The notes under the pieces were generated by a model that saw nothing but the letters and a program-made list of their open reading frames with translations, did no database searches and was not told where the DNA came from. This document shows, one piece after another, positions 39,101 through 47,420 of a DNA stretch of 64,000 nt. The position numbers were made by a program, and so were the translations under genes. How positions within the stretch are numbered: position 1 is the stretch's first letter; the number at the start of each line of letters is the position of its first letter. Source of the stretch: Tyto alba (Eukaryota; Chordata; Aves; Strigiformes; Tytonidae). Where the stretch lies: assembly GCF_018691265.1 (NCBI RefSeq), contig NW_024881313.1:1388501-1452500 (forward strand), written 5' to 3'.

Positions 39101-41927
39101 TCTAGGGCTTAAGAGTCTCTGACTCATCATTTCTGCAATGTGAGAAGAGTAAAGCAGTTGTGAAATTTCCATCCTTGCACATATTCAAATTTCTGAGCAA
39201 GGTCCCAAGCAACAAGCAACATGACTTAATAGGAAAGTTAGCCCCTGCTTTGATTGTGTGGTTGGATGGATGATCTCCAGAGGTCTCTTCCAACCTAAGT
39301 TATTCTATGATTCTATGAGTAGATGTCTTAAGAAGCCCCACAAGAAGATTTTTACAGGTGTGTAAAACTAGTTTCTATAACAGAGGGATGCTCAGTGGAA
39401 AATTTTATCCTAGGTGTCTCTCCTCAAACAAACTTGCAGGTGTTGCTAATGGCAAATTCAGCAAACTGCTTGAATATACCATTTAAGTGCTCTGCTGAGT
39501 CACAGTTGTAGACTCAGATCTACAAAGAACTTGTACAGTGATAAAGGATAGAGAGGCTCACACACCAGTGCGGTGACACCTCATATTTCTGAAGGACATA
39601 AGACTGTAGGGACTTACTTGGGGAATCCATGATTTTTCTATCTGATATCTCTGGGGACTGCTACCACTCTGTTATCTCACAGACCAGAGTTCCTCCCACA
39701 AAACAACTTTGCTTCTTCAGTATTGTTTACTCTTTTGCTTCTACATTTGTATGCATTTTCTAGGGAAAAAATATAGAGATAACTTCATTACCTGAAATAT
39801 AGTTTATGAGACAATTGTAACAAAATGTAAAATTCCACTCTAAAGTGAAAAAAGAAGCCTTGACAACCTCTCCCTCTCTACTAGTCATTATATTAAATAT
39901 TCAGACACATTTTAAAGTGGATCTGGACCTTGAGTATATATTTTACAGAAAAGAACGTTGCTCGTTAGTGGATGGGGATGTAAAAGGTGTGGGTGTCATG
40001 TTCTATACATATCCATAAAACAGTTTGTCAGAACGTTGTCTTCATGAACATTTACCATTTTATAATCTAGCTCTGAAGCAGGAAATCAATGCATGAGAAT
40101 ACAGATAACAGTAAATAGAATTCATGCTTCATTAAGAAGCTCATTATAGCTGTCAAGTACTAGATAGAACTCTTCTCTGAAGTTATATTGTGGACTGAGA
40201 TGTCATACTCCATTGTAGACTATACAGGCTATAGAGAGTTCAGTACAGAACCACCACTGTGTGTGTTAAATCCCCCTATACTCATTAAATGGATGTTTCA
40301 GTATTTTAGTGATCATCTTTGATTTATTGTGATATGGAGCAGTAATATTTTCAAGCGTGTAATGAAAGCCAGAGTCATTTAATACTACCAGTTTTTGTGT
40401 AGGCCTGTAGAAATTAATGTGAATTTTGGCTATAAAGAGGTTTCATGAGGTGACTTTTCATGCTACAAAAGACCAAAAGAGTTCTAGGGCCTGATGTTTT
40501 CATCACTGGAATTCATCCTAGACTATTGAAGAGAATAGAAGTTATATAACTGAGTAATAGTGTGTAACATATTGACAGGATCATGTTGATACTAGGTAAG
40601 GGTCAGTTTAACTCCCTCTTGGCACTCTGTGGTTTAGTCAATGATTATTTTATGGCTGTTGATAAGCCAGGACAGAGTTGTATTTTAATATGGTGAAGCC
40701 AAGTTATAAGAGCATGTAGGCCTTTATTGTCCCTACAGTGGTATCCTGTAATGGAATATTGCTTTTAGTTTAACTTCTAAATTTCACTAGCTTGTTGAAG
40801 ACATTAGATCAAATCTGGTTTGTTTTCCTCGTGAGTAATATTACTGATTTAACTGAAACAACACCTTAAAAGTGCTTAAAGCAACAAAATTTAGTCCATG
40901 TTTTCTTTCTGTAATTTCAGATGGCATTAGCTGCCATAGATGAAGCTGCATATTTGCTGTACTGTGGATCAGGCCTATATTTATACAAAAGAGTTTTAGA
41001 GAAAGATGTCAAACAGTGTTGATTTGACTGTGTTAAAGGTCTTTTATTAAAGCATGCATAAAATCTCCAGAGCATAAATATAACACACGTGCACACACAT
41101 GATACAAGTCGAGAAGTCAAATGTTTGCTAATACTAACAAAAACACAAATTATGTCAATATTCTTCTAAAGCCACCTTCCTCTGATGAATCAACAGGTCT
41201 GTGTAATGAGGCATGAAGCAGCAAGCACCCAAGTGAGAAAATCCAGGAAAAAAAAAATTTCTGCTGGATTACCTTGGTGTAAAACTATAGCAAGACCCAA
41301 AGTTGATGTGAACCATTTCATTTTAGTCACTTCACCCAGTTATGTATTGCAACTGAAGATCTTGCATATACTATTCTTGCTGTGAAATGCAGACAATAAT
41401 ATAATCTGATTTATGTCGATAACTGCAAACCGTAAAAATACAGTGGATAAACAGGACTTGATTTAGGGCTTTTAAAAAATGTTTACTTTGCCCTGAATTT
41501 TCTGGTTTTGATTTTTCCAATGTTGAAGTTGCATCAACATTAACTTATTAAATAAAGACAATTTTGTACACCACAGCTTTTATCCCTCTAAGATTCAGAT
41601 TTACTTAAATAAGAACTTATTTGGTTAATGATGCAGGATGTGGTCTGCAGAGTGGGAAAATATTCTTTGGCAGATAGAGATTGCTAATATGTGTAAAAGC
41701 CAGATCCTACATAGTTTAAGGAAGATGCTGACCGGAATTACATAAATTGTATTATTTTGTAGATTGCAGAAATTCTCCACAACATTGGCATGAACATTTC
41801 AGATGAAAGGTTTGAAGAGATATGGAAGCAAGCCTGTATGAAACATCACAAGGAAGAGGTTTGTGTAGAAAGCATCAAGAATGTACTGGATGAGATACAT
41901 GAATCACACACAGAAACCAGTTGCTAA
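24132..41927 (+). CDS. EFHB: EFHB (CFAP21), EF-hand ciliary protein (13 coding exons, 585 aa)
   Basis: EFHB/CFAP21 is a microtubule inner protein of ciliary and sperm-flagellar doublets, and has also been reported to modulate STIM1-dependent calcium entry. The exons are 24132-24197, 24528-24590, 25468-25611, 27419-27599, 28205-28315, 30299-30428, 30762-30845, 34860-34927, 36273-36427, 37318-37525, 37895-38095, 38621-38802 and 41763-41927. All have AG/GT borders and compatible phases, giving 585 codons plus TAA. Two EF-hands lie at about residues 319-390. Loop 2 (D369-E380) is canonical. Loop 1 (D333-N344) has N instead of E/D at position 12. The human protein is 833 aa with its EF-hands about 245 residues further along, so this model matches it from there to the C-terminus but lacks the long N-terminus. 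The ATG at 24132 (GCCATGG) is the first in frame in exon 1; an upstream exon is possible. Head-to-head synteny with RAB5A supports orthology. Confidence 0.95.
24528..24590 (+). CDS. EFHB: EFHB exon 2 (residues 23-43)
   Basis: Acceptor TTGCTTAG, donor CCCAGG|GTGAGT. 21 codons in phase 0 ([10 protein letters not shown]...). Confidence 0.9.
24591..25467 (+). other. EFHB: EFHB intron 2
   Basis: 877 bp with an A-run near 24670 and a T-run near 24750. No repeat family recognised. Intron 1 (24198-24527) holds a C-run at about 24391-24407. Confidence 0.8.
25468..25611 (+). CDS. EFHB: EFHB exon 3 (residues 44-91)
   Basis: Acceptor TATATAG, donor CTCAGC|GTAAGC. 48 codons in phase 0, including [19 protein letters not shown]. 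Confidence 0.95.
25612..27418 (+). other. EFHB: EFHB intron 3
   Basis: 1.8-kb AT-rich intron. No repeat or regulatory element recognised. Confidence 0.8.
27419..27599 (+). CDS. EFHB: EFHB exon 4 (residues 92-151)
   Basis: Acceptor GTCTTTAG, donor CCAAG|GTAGGA. 60 codons plus one base. Includes [19 protein letters not shown]. Confidence 0.96.
28205..28315 (+). CDS. EFHB: EFHB exon 5 (residues 152-188)
   Basis: Acceptor TTTCCAG, donor CACGTGG|GTAAG. Encodes [20 protein letters not shown] and onward. Confidence 0.96.
28316..30298 (+). other. EFHB: EFHB intron 5
   Basis: 2-kb intron. The segment 28650-29050 is less AT-rich than its surroundings but shows no recognisable repeat or gene. The remainder is plain AT-rich sequence. 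Confidence 0.75.
30299..30428 (+). CDS. EFHB: EFHB exon 6 (residues 189-231)
   Basis: Acceptor TTCCACAG, donor CAATT|GTAAGT. Carries [20 protein letters not shown], typical of the conserved EFHB core. Confidence 0.97.
30762..30845 (+). CDS. EFHB: EFHB exon 7 (residues 232-259)
   Basis: Acceptor TTTGTAG, donor GATCC|GTAAGT. Encodes [18 protein letters not shown] and onward. Confidence 0.96.
31920..31977. repeat. T-run grading into (GTTTT)n
   Basis: About 23 T followed by several GTTTT/GTTTTT units, a low-complexity tract just left of the CR1 3' end. Confidence 0.9.
32020..34190 (-). mobile_element. CR1 LINE, 5'-truncated, antisense in EFHB intron 7
   Basis: Minus-strand frames read, from right to left, the C-terminal part of the CR1 endonuclease ([16 protein letters not shown] with its SDH motif, near 34200-34100), the reverse transcriptase start ([20 protein letters not shown] at 33241-33474), [20 protein letters not shown] and the catalytic FADD (near 32872-32887). 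The 3' region then ends at 'ggtttgggttgtaaaggacc' near 32030. Typical GC-rich CR1 3' UTR sequence lies at 32070-32200. Frames are broken by stops and shifts, and about 25 residues holding motif A (YLDFS) are missing between CLTNL and KAFDT, so it cannot be active. The 5' end is lost after the endonuclease. Confidence 0.95.
34860..34927 (+). CDS. EFHB: EFHB exon 8 (residues 260-282)
   Basis: Acceptor TTAACAG, donor GAATACG|GTAAGT. Encodes [20 protein letters not shown] and onward. Confidence 0.96.
34928..36272 (+). other. EFHB: EFHB intron 8
   Basis: 1.3-kb AT-rich intron with short T-runs near 35150-35178. No element recognised. Confidence 0.8.
36273..36427 (+). CDS. EFHB: EFHB exon 9 (residues 283-334)
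   Basis: Acceptor TTTTGATAG, donor GATAAG|GTTAGT. Ends with the entering helix of EF-hand 1 and the first two loop residues D333-K334, so the intron splits the first calcium loop. Confidence 0.96.
37318..37525 (+). CDS. EFHB: EFHB exon 10 (residues 335-403), EF-hand pair
   Basis: Acceptor TATAATAG, donor ACAAAAG|GTAGAT. Begins [10 protein letters not shown] (rest of loop 1) and contains the canonical loop [12 protein letters not shown] followed by FANFLNWKD. Confidence 0.97.
37895..38095 (+). CDS. EFHB: EFHB exon 11 (residues 404-470)
   Basis: Acceptor TTTATAG, donor ACTACCT|GTAAGT. The first half is acidic and lysine-rich, probably disordered. It ends [10 protein letters not shown]. Confidence 0.95.
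38621..38802 (+). CDS. EFHB: EFHB exon 12 (residues 471-531)
   Basis: Acceptor TTCCGTAG, donor GCAGAG|GTATAG. Encodes [20 protein letters not shown] and [12 protein letters not shown], strongly EFHB-like. Confidence 0.96.
39240..39318 (+). mobile_element. CR1 LINE 3' terminal fragment
   Basis: Plus-strand CR1 end: 'ggttggatggatgatctcca', 'gaggtctcttccaacctaag', then the terminal repeat 'ttattctatgattctatgag'. Only the last ~80 bp are present. The octamer-type ATTCTATG tail is clear. Confidence 0.85.
40921..41022 (+). CDS. Possible alternative last exon of EFHB
   Basis: A strong acceptor (TTTCTTTCTGTAATTTCAG, ending 40920) is followed by 33 open codons and TGA, in phase 0 with the end of exon 12, so splicing 12 to this exon would keep the reading frame. 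ATTAAA follows at 41046-41051. The peptide ([20 protein letters not shown]...) has no resemblance to EFHB exon 13 or to a family I know. It may be a real isoform end or a chance arrangement. Confidence 0.35.
   Translation: MALAAIDEAAYLLYCGSGLYLYKRVLEKDVKQC
41763..41927 (+). CDS. EFHB: EFHB exon 13, C-terminus (residues 532-585)
   Basis: Acceptor ATTTTGTAG. Encodes [20 protein letters not shown] and a C-terminal helix region ending SHTETSC, then TAA at 41925. Confidence 0.96.
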   Translation: MAEILHNIGMNISDERFEEIWKQACMKHHKEEVCVESIKNVLDEIHESHTETSC

Positions 41928-41985
41928 TTCTACTCTTTAGGCATTGCATTTAATTGACACCAGTCATAATTCTGATGCTGAATAC

Positions 41986-41991
41986 AATAAA
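41986..41991 (+). terminator. EFHB: EFHB poly(A) signal AATAAA
   Basis: Canonical AATAAA 59 bases after the EFHB stop, followed by a T/G-rich stretch, giving a very short 3' UTR. Confidence 0.8.
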
Positions 41992-42009
41992 CATTTTCAA
42001 TAACGTGTT

Positions 42010-42835
42010 TATAGAACTGTAATTCACTGTTTATTGTCTTTCTGAATAGTGGGTTCACCACATATGTATGAATCCTACTGCTGTCATTGCAGTTAGTAGT
42101 AACTGATATCCATAGGAATAAAAGAGGATAGAGCATGTCTTTATTTTATCTTTTTATACAGTGTTTCTAAGTCAAAATAGTAATACTTTAAGCATGGACA
42201 CATTTTGCATTTTCGGAATTTTTTTTTCCTCTTACAAATGGAAGGACACTTTTGAAAGTACTTAAGATAAATGTTTCAGATATGCAAGATCTCTTAAAGA
42301 TTACTGTCACAGAATGGCAGCTTGCCTTGTTTCTAATGTTCCATAACTTAATGTCAACAAAATGGTAGCTAACAGAGATCTGGTTGTGGTAAATGATTTG
42401 ACATGTTTAAAAATTTGTGTAAGTGCTTTACACTAAGATACTAAGGAAACTACATAGTCATAGGTGTAGGATCAAAAGTGTTGTCATAAAATAGACTCCA
42501 TAAGAACCAGTGGATTAAGAAGTGCAAAAATAAATGGCCAGTTGTGTGCCAGAGGGCTCATATTCTTTATGCAAGCTTACGGCTATTAGGTAGTAGTATT
42601 CAGCTTTCACAAACAAGAAGAAAAACTAGATATTTAGAGGTGTATGTGCACATGACATAAAAACATAGGCTAGGTAGTCAGAAAAATGTGAGAAGGGTTT
42701 CAGAGAGTTAACCTTTCACCTGTGACCAATGCAATTTCTTGGGAGGAGGCATCTTCATAAATGAAAATCACTTGAGGATCATTATGGAAATGTCATTAAA
42801 TATATATGATGTCTAATAAGAATAAACAATGGAAA
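42010..42835. other. Intergenic sequence downstream of EFHB
   Basis: AT-rich sequence between the EFHB poly(A) site and the solo LTR. No gene, RNA or repeat recognised. Confidence 0.75.
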
Positions 42836-42840
42836 GCAAG

Positions 42841-43416
42841 TGTCGTGGTTCGAGCCTGGTCAGCAGCCTATCACCCCACAGCTGCTCACCCACCCTCCCC
42901 CCCAACCTGGGAATGGGGGAAGAATCGGAGGGGTAAAGGGAGACTCTCAGGCTGAGATAGAAACAGTTTAGTAACGGTAATAAAATGAAAACAATGACAG
43001 CAGTAGAAAATACAAACGGGCAATGCACAGTGCAATTGCTCACCACCTGCTGACCAACCCCCAGCCCGTTCCCGGCCAGTGACCCCGAAATGCCAAGATC
43101 CTGCAATCGCAATCCCAGAAGCGAGAGAGGAGAGCGCCCCTTCCTGATCACCCCCCCCTCTCTATAGTGAGCATGACGTTCCATGATATGGAATATTTCA
43201 CTGGCCAGTTTGGGTTTGGTGCTCTGGCCGTGCTCCCACCCCGCTTCTTGCGCACGGGCAGGACACGGGGAGTCAGAGAGTCCTTGAAGTCTCAGTAGCA
43301 GCCAAAACACCAGTGTGCTATCAGCATTCTTCTCATACCAAACCCAGTGCTGAATCCAAAACACAGCACTCTTCTAGTTACCAGAAAGGAACATTATTCC
43401 AGCCCAAACCAGGACA
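42841..43416 (-). mobile_element. Avian ERVL solo LTR with target duplication
   Basis: On the minus strand it starts TGTCCTGGTTTGGGCTGG at 43416 and ends AACCACGACA at 42841, both standard termini of avian ERVL LTRs. The 576-bp LTR is flanked by GCAAG at 42836-42840 and again at 43417-43421, a 5-bp target site duplication as expected for ERVL. No internal sequence is present, so the provirus was lost by LTR-LTR recombination. A minus-strand 183-codon open frame inside it is incidental. Confidence 0.95.
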
Positions 43417-43421
43417 GCAAG

Positions 43422-46400
43422 TAATACTAAAATCTGCAACTGTGAATCAGAACGTTCACTCTTCACCTACAGTCCTGATTTTGCTGTAAAACATGGAAAT
43501 TGTTCAGTATTGACAGCGAGAATGATTACTTTTAGACTTTATCAAATTAATTGAAAAAAATCCTTGCCCAATGTAATCTTAACATAGAGGATTTCAGGAA
43601 GGATTTCACTTTGTCACCTGCTAGTACTTTAAATACCGTAGTAAGATTTGGCGGTTGTTGCCAGCCACAAGTTTTACTGAGTTCTACAATGTAAATAAAA
43701 GTTCTATATATCTTAAATACTAGGAATGCAGCTTAAAATTTCATTGTGATGCTTTACTCACATGACAGTTAAGATTCCCCTTTTGCCAGTGTACTAGCAG
43801 CTTGTAATTTACTATCTTGTTATGTGAGATCTGCAAGCCAGACTCTTCTGTACATTATTACTGTAGCATTAATAGTAGCTCTCTTACATCAAGTAGAAAG
43901 AATTTGCTTTCTGCTATCTCCAGGGAGCAGGTGGAAATGCTGCTTGATAAAGGCAGCTTCTTTCCTGCTCTCAGTGAGTTGTGTGCTGTTGTTGCCTTGT
44001 CTTCCCAACTTCTGGAACTCTGTGCACACACTGGGAAGCGTGCAGGAAGCAGACTGTGACTGTGACTGCTACGTAGAATCATGACAGAAAGATTAATGTA
44101 CTGCTAATTTCAAGTGAATGTATTGTGTCAGGATTTCACTACCTCCAGTGAAATTCTCTAAAGCTCTTCTTCTGCTCATATAAGGTGGGAGGGAAGAATC
44201 TTTTACCTTTGTTGCAGTGTGCTTCCAAAAGCATTGGATAGAATTACTTTGAAAACAATAATACCATTTTTCTCCTTCAACAGAAGAGTTTAGACGAAAG
44301 TTTAAAGCTCACTTCAGGGAAAAATGAAAAAAAGCCAAACCACAGACCTCTCTCTCTCTCTGTGTATATATATGAGATCTGTTGTGTTTGTTCAGAAGCT
44401 GGAAATTCTGTGTACGCTATTTTTTAAATCTACTGTAAAGACACCCACTTTCATTCCTCTACTTTCAGTAAAATCTTTCCCTTTGTCAGTGAAATGGAAT
44501 TAACATTGTTCTTGAACAGTCTGCTGAATAAGTCCAGAATAAAGAAGACTGATAAATCACGCTTTACTTTTTTGCCAGTATGTTTTTAACCACAGACTAA
44601 AGGTTTCCTTTTGAGCTCGGGTTTGAAATTAACTGGAAGTGGTATTCACCTAAACTTACCTCTTCTGAAACTTTAAAAGATTAATCACTGAACAGAGCTG
44701 TAAATTCTGCTTGTAGGGGCTTGTTACTTCTGTGGAGTTTCCCAGTTCTTTTGTTTCCTTTTGTTAAATGCTTCATTCACACAGAGTCTTGGTGCAGATT
44801 TTTGTATTTAATTTCTGTCTGACTTCCCAACACATGTGAAGTCAATGGCCTATTTATAGGCTTTAGAGCTGCAAGTTGTGTTCTGTGATTTTTACGGTTC
44901 CTTTAACATATTCCAACTGACAGAGGTTAAAAAGTTTGCTTTCTTCAAAAATGCAGTGTGATTGCCTTTATCTAGATATGGAGTGGATTTAACCAGAACA
45001 GCACACTACCTTTCACTAATGTGTGGGCTGTATCCAAGGTGAAGTTTTCCACAAAGAGCTAGAAAGGGTTAGCAAGACAACCTTCACTATGACTCGAAAG
45101 CCATGTGTTCTAAGAGAAAACATACAAATTTAGAGCTTGAATGAATTTATTCTGTTAACAGTTACATTTAAAAAATCACAGACGTTTTAAATATGTTTAC
45201 TGAGGCTTTGTGGACAAAACTAGTAAACAGCAAATCCTGACAAAGGGAAATATTTTGGTGAAAATCAGTGAGTTCTAGACATTTTGGTCCAAATTTTCGT
45301 AATAGAATTTTTATAGACACTAGATAAGAAACACAGCACATTCAGATGTTTGTGCACTATTTCTTCATTAATCTCTGTTTCACTACTATGATTATTCCAA
45401 AGAATAGCATATTTAATAATTATGCATTTTTAATCAGTTCTGTCAGATGAATTGAACTGCTCTTAAGTTCATCCTGGAGCAGATGCTTTGGTTTCCAGGG
45501 ACAGAGCAGGGAGCTCTTCCTTTCCACAGAGGTAGAGGCCAATGTTTTCTTCTCCCCAAAAGCCATGCCAGGGATACTGACTGAATACCTGAAAACACTT
45601 ACCTGTAAAAGACAAGGCTGAAGATTTGAACGTGCAAAATTATTTGTTATTCATTCTGTATTTCTGGCTCTTAATCTTTAGATGTGAATATTATCACAGA
45701 TAAGCGTACAGCTAATATGATTTATTTGGCAGTGACTTCTACTATGTAAGGCAGAGGTTGGACTCGATTATTCTTTTTACTGTTATCTAATGGAAAAACA
45801 AAACATGCCTGTGCAATGACTTGTGTTTGAGATGCTGGAAGATCCAGCCCACCATCTCTCATAGAAGCATATGTACAAATAAATGTAGAGCTCACCTTGA
45901 TATTATTACTACATATCTTTAATATATGTCTTAAAAAGATTTAAGTTTGTTTGTTTGTTTGTTTGTTTTCCTCCAGTAGATTAAGAATTTCTAGTTTTCA
46001 GTGATTTTACCAGACTCAAGTAAATTTCCTGGTCCTGGGACTCAGAAGTGAATGATCAGTTTTGTTTGGTTGGTCCTTTTTGGTTCTAAACAACTGTATG
46101 TAATTATTTGGGTGCTAAATGGAATGCTAATAAGCCTTTGTGCTAAGAAGAATTCTTCAAATGGATGTCTAAGCAGAAAAGGAAGTATTGGGGCACAGTG
46201 CCCAGAAATATGATTTAAGTCTTCATGTTGCCAACAGATATGAATAGGTAGGATGTTTTTGGAATGGCTTATGCAGCCTAATTAGTTGGTGTTTGCCATT
46301 AGGAGGTATTTCTTTGGAAACTACTTATTTGCATTTGATAGTCTATCACTGGGCACCATCTGCCTGCATGGTTTCACCTTGCTGAATGGCCAGAATCCTT

Positions 46401-46829
46401 TTCTAGCAGATGGGTATGAGTTTAGGCATGCCAAAGAAACACTAAATGCTGCATGGTTGTATAGCTGGGATAGGATCTGTATTTCTTTATTACTCTTTAT
46501 ATTAATTTGGAAAATGCCAACATAGATTATGCAAACCTGCAGGAAAGATTTTGGCATCTTTGATTAGGATTAATCTGCAAAGGGAAAGGCAGTTAAAACA
46601 GTCTTCACTGTGTCCTGATTTGCTCAGGTAGGTGGTTGTTGATTTCTGCCAAATGTGTGTGGCCTCTCTGAGCAAGCTGGTGTAGCTGGAGAACTTGTGC
46701 ATCCCATCATAAAGGGAGACATGGACAACCCCATATACACTTTGCTAAAAGTGTGTGTCCCCCCGGGAGCGACAAGGCTGAATGCATACAAATATTTAGG
46801 GCTATTTTTTGCTAGAGAGCAATGAATTT
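43422..46829. other. Gene-free stretch
   Basis: 3.4 kb of AT-rich sequence. Contains a CT/GT/TA dinucleotide patch at about 44350-44373 and a (GTTT)n tract at 45949-45968. Overlapping open frames at 43817-44084 on both strands have no supporting signal. Confidence 0.7.
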
Positions 46830-47420
46830 AAGATAAGAATGTAAAGAGTATCTGTTTTGTCTAGCCCAGTGCCCCATCTGACAAGTGGTCAAAAACATGA
46901 TTAGGGAGAAGTAGCGGATCAGGGCAAACATTATGATGTTTCTTCCTAGCTGTCTCCCAGTGCTTACTGTCTTCAGGAAGGAACGACAGACCTCTCTGAA
47001 AAAAAAAGCACATTATTCTCCTGATATTCAGTCATCTAAAACACATTTCTCTTACTGAACTTACCCAGTCTGCCCTTGAAACTTTGTGATACTCTAGCCT
47101 CTGCAACATCTTTTGGCAAGGAGTTCCATTGCTTTAGCAATACACTGAACAGAAAAACGGACTCCTTCACTTGTTTTAAACCTTCTTTCCGATGGCTTGA
47201 TATGATGTAAGATAAATACTCTATTTAGAGAAGAGTAGAGAAGAAGCAACAAACAAATCAATTCCTAGACACTGTCTAGAATACAGATACTTACAGACCT
47301 TTGTCACATCCTTCCTAAGTCCTGGTCAGTGAGTGCTTGCCTAGCTATTGCCTGTATAGAAATTATTCCAGTGTTCTTTTGGCATGTTACCTTTCTCTGA
47401 ATTTTTTCTGATTCTGCAGC
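46830..47420 (-). mobile_element. Ancient amniote CR1 relic
   Basis: Read on the plus strand it follows the old CR1 consensus seen across reptiles and birds: 'tctagcccagtgccccatct', then 'ttttggcaaggagttccatt', 'acttgttttaaaccttcttt' and a final part with 'cagacctttgtcacatcctt'. That order is the reverse complement of the element, so the CR1 lies on the minus strand. Divergence is high, with insertions and deletions, pointing to an insertion far older than the other CR1 copies here. Confidence 0.7.

Larger units (their letters stand above)
38803..41762 (+). other. EFHB: EFHB intron 12
   Basis: 2.96-kb last intron. It contains a plus-strand CR1 3' end (about 39240-39318) and a well-formed possible alternative last exon (40921-41022). 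No other element recognised. Confidence 0.8.

Noticed and set aside
42813..43364. 183-codon minus-strand frame
   Set aside because: It lies inside the solo ERVL LTR, which is non-coding.
43817..44084. Overlapping 74-86 codon frames on both strands
   Set aside because: Three overlapping frames in two directions, no Kozak, splice or family support.
45740..45775. Possible CR1 3' end ('gaggttggactcgattattc')
   Set aside because: Only a short match, without the following ccttccaacc or ATTCTATG blocks.
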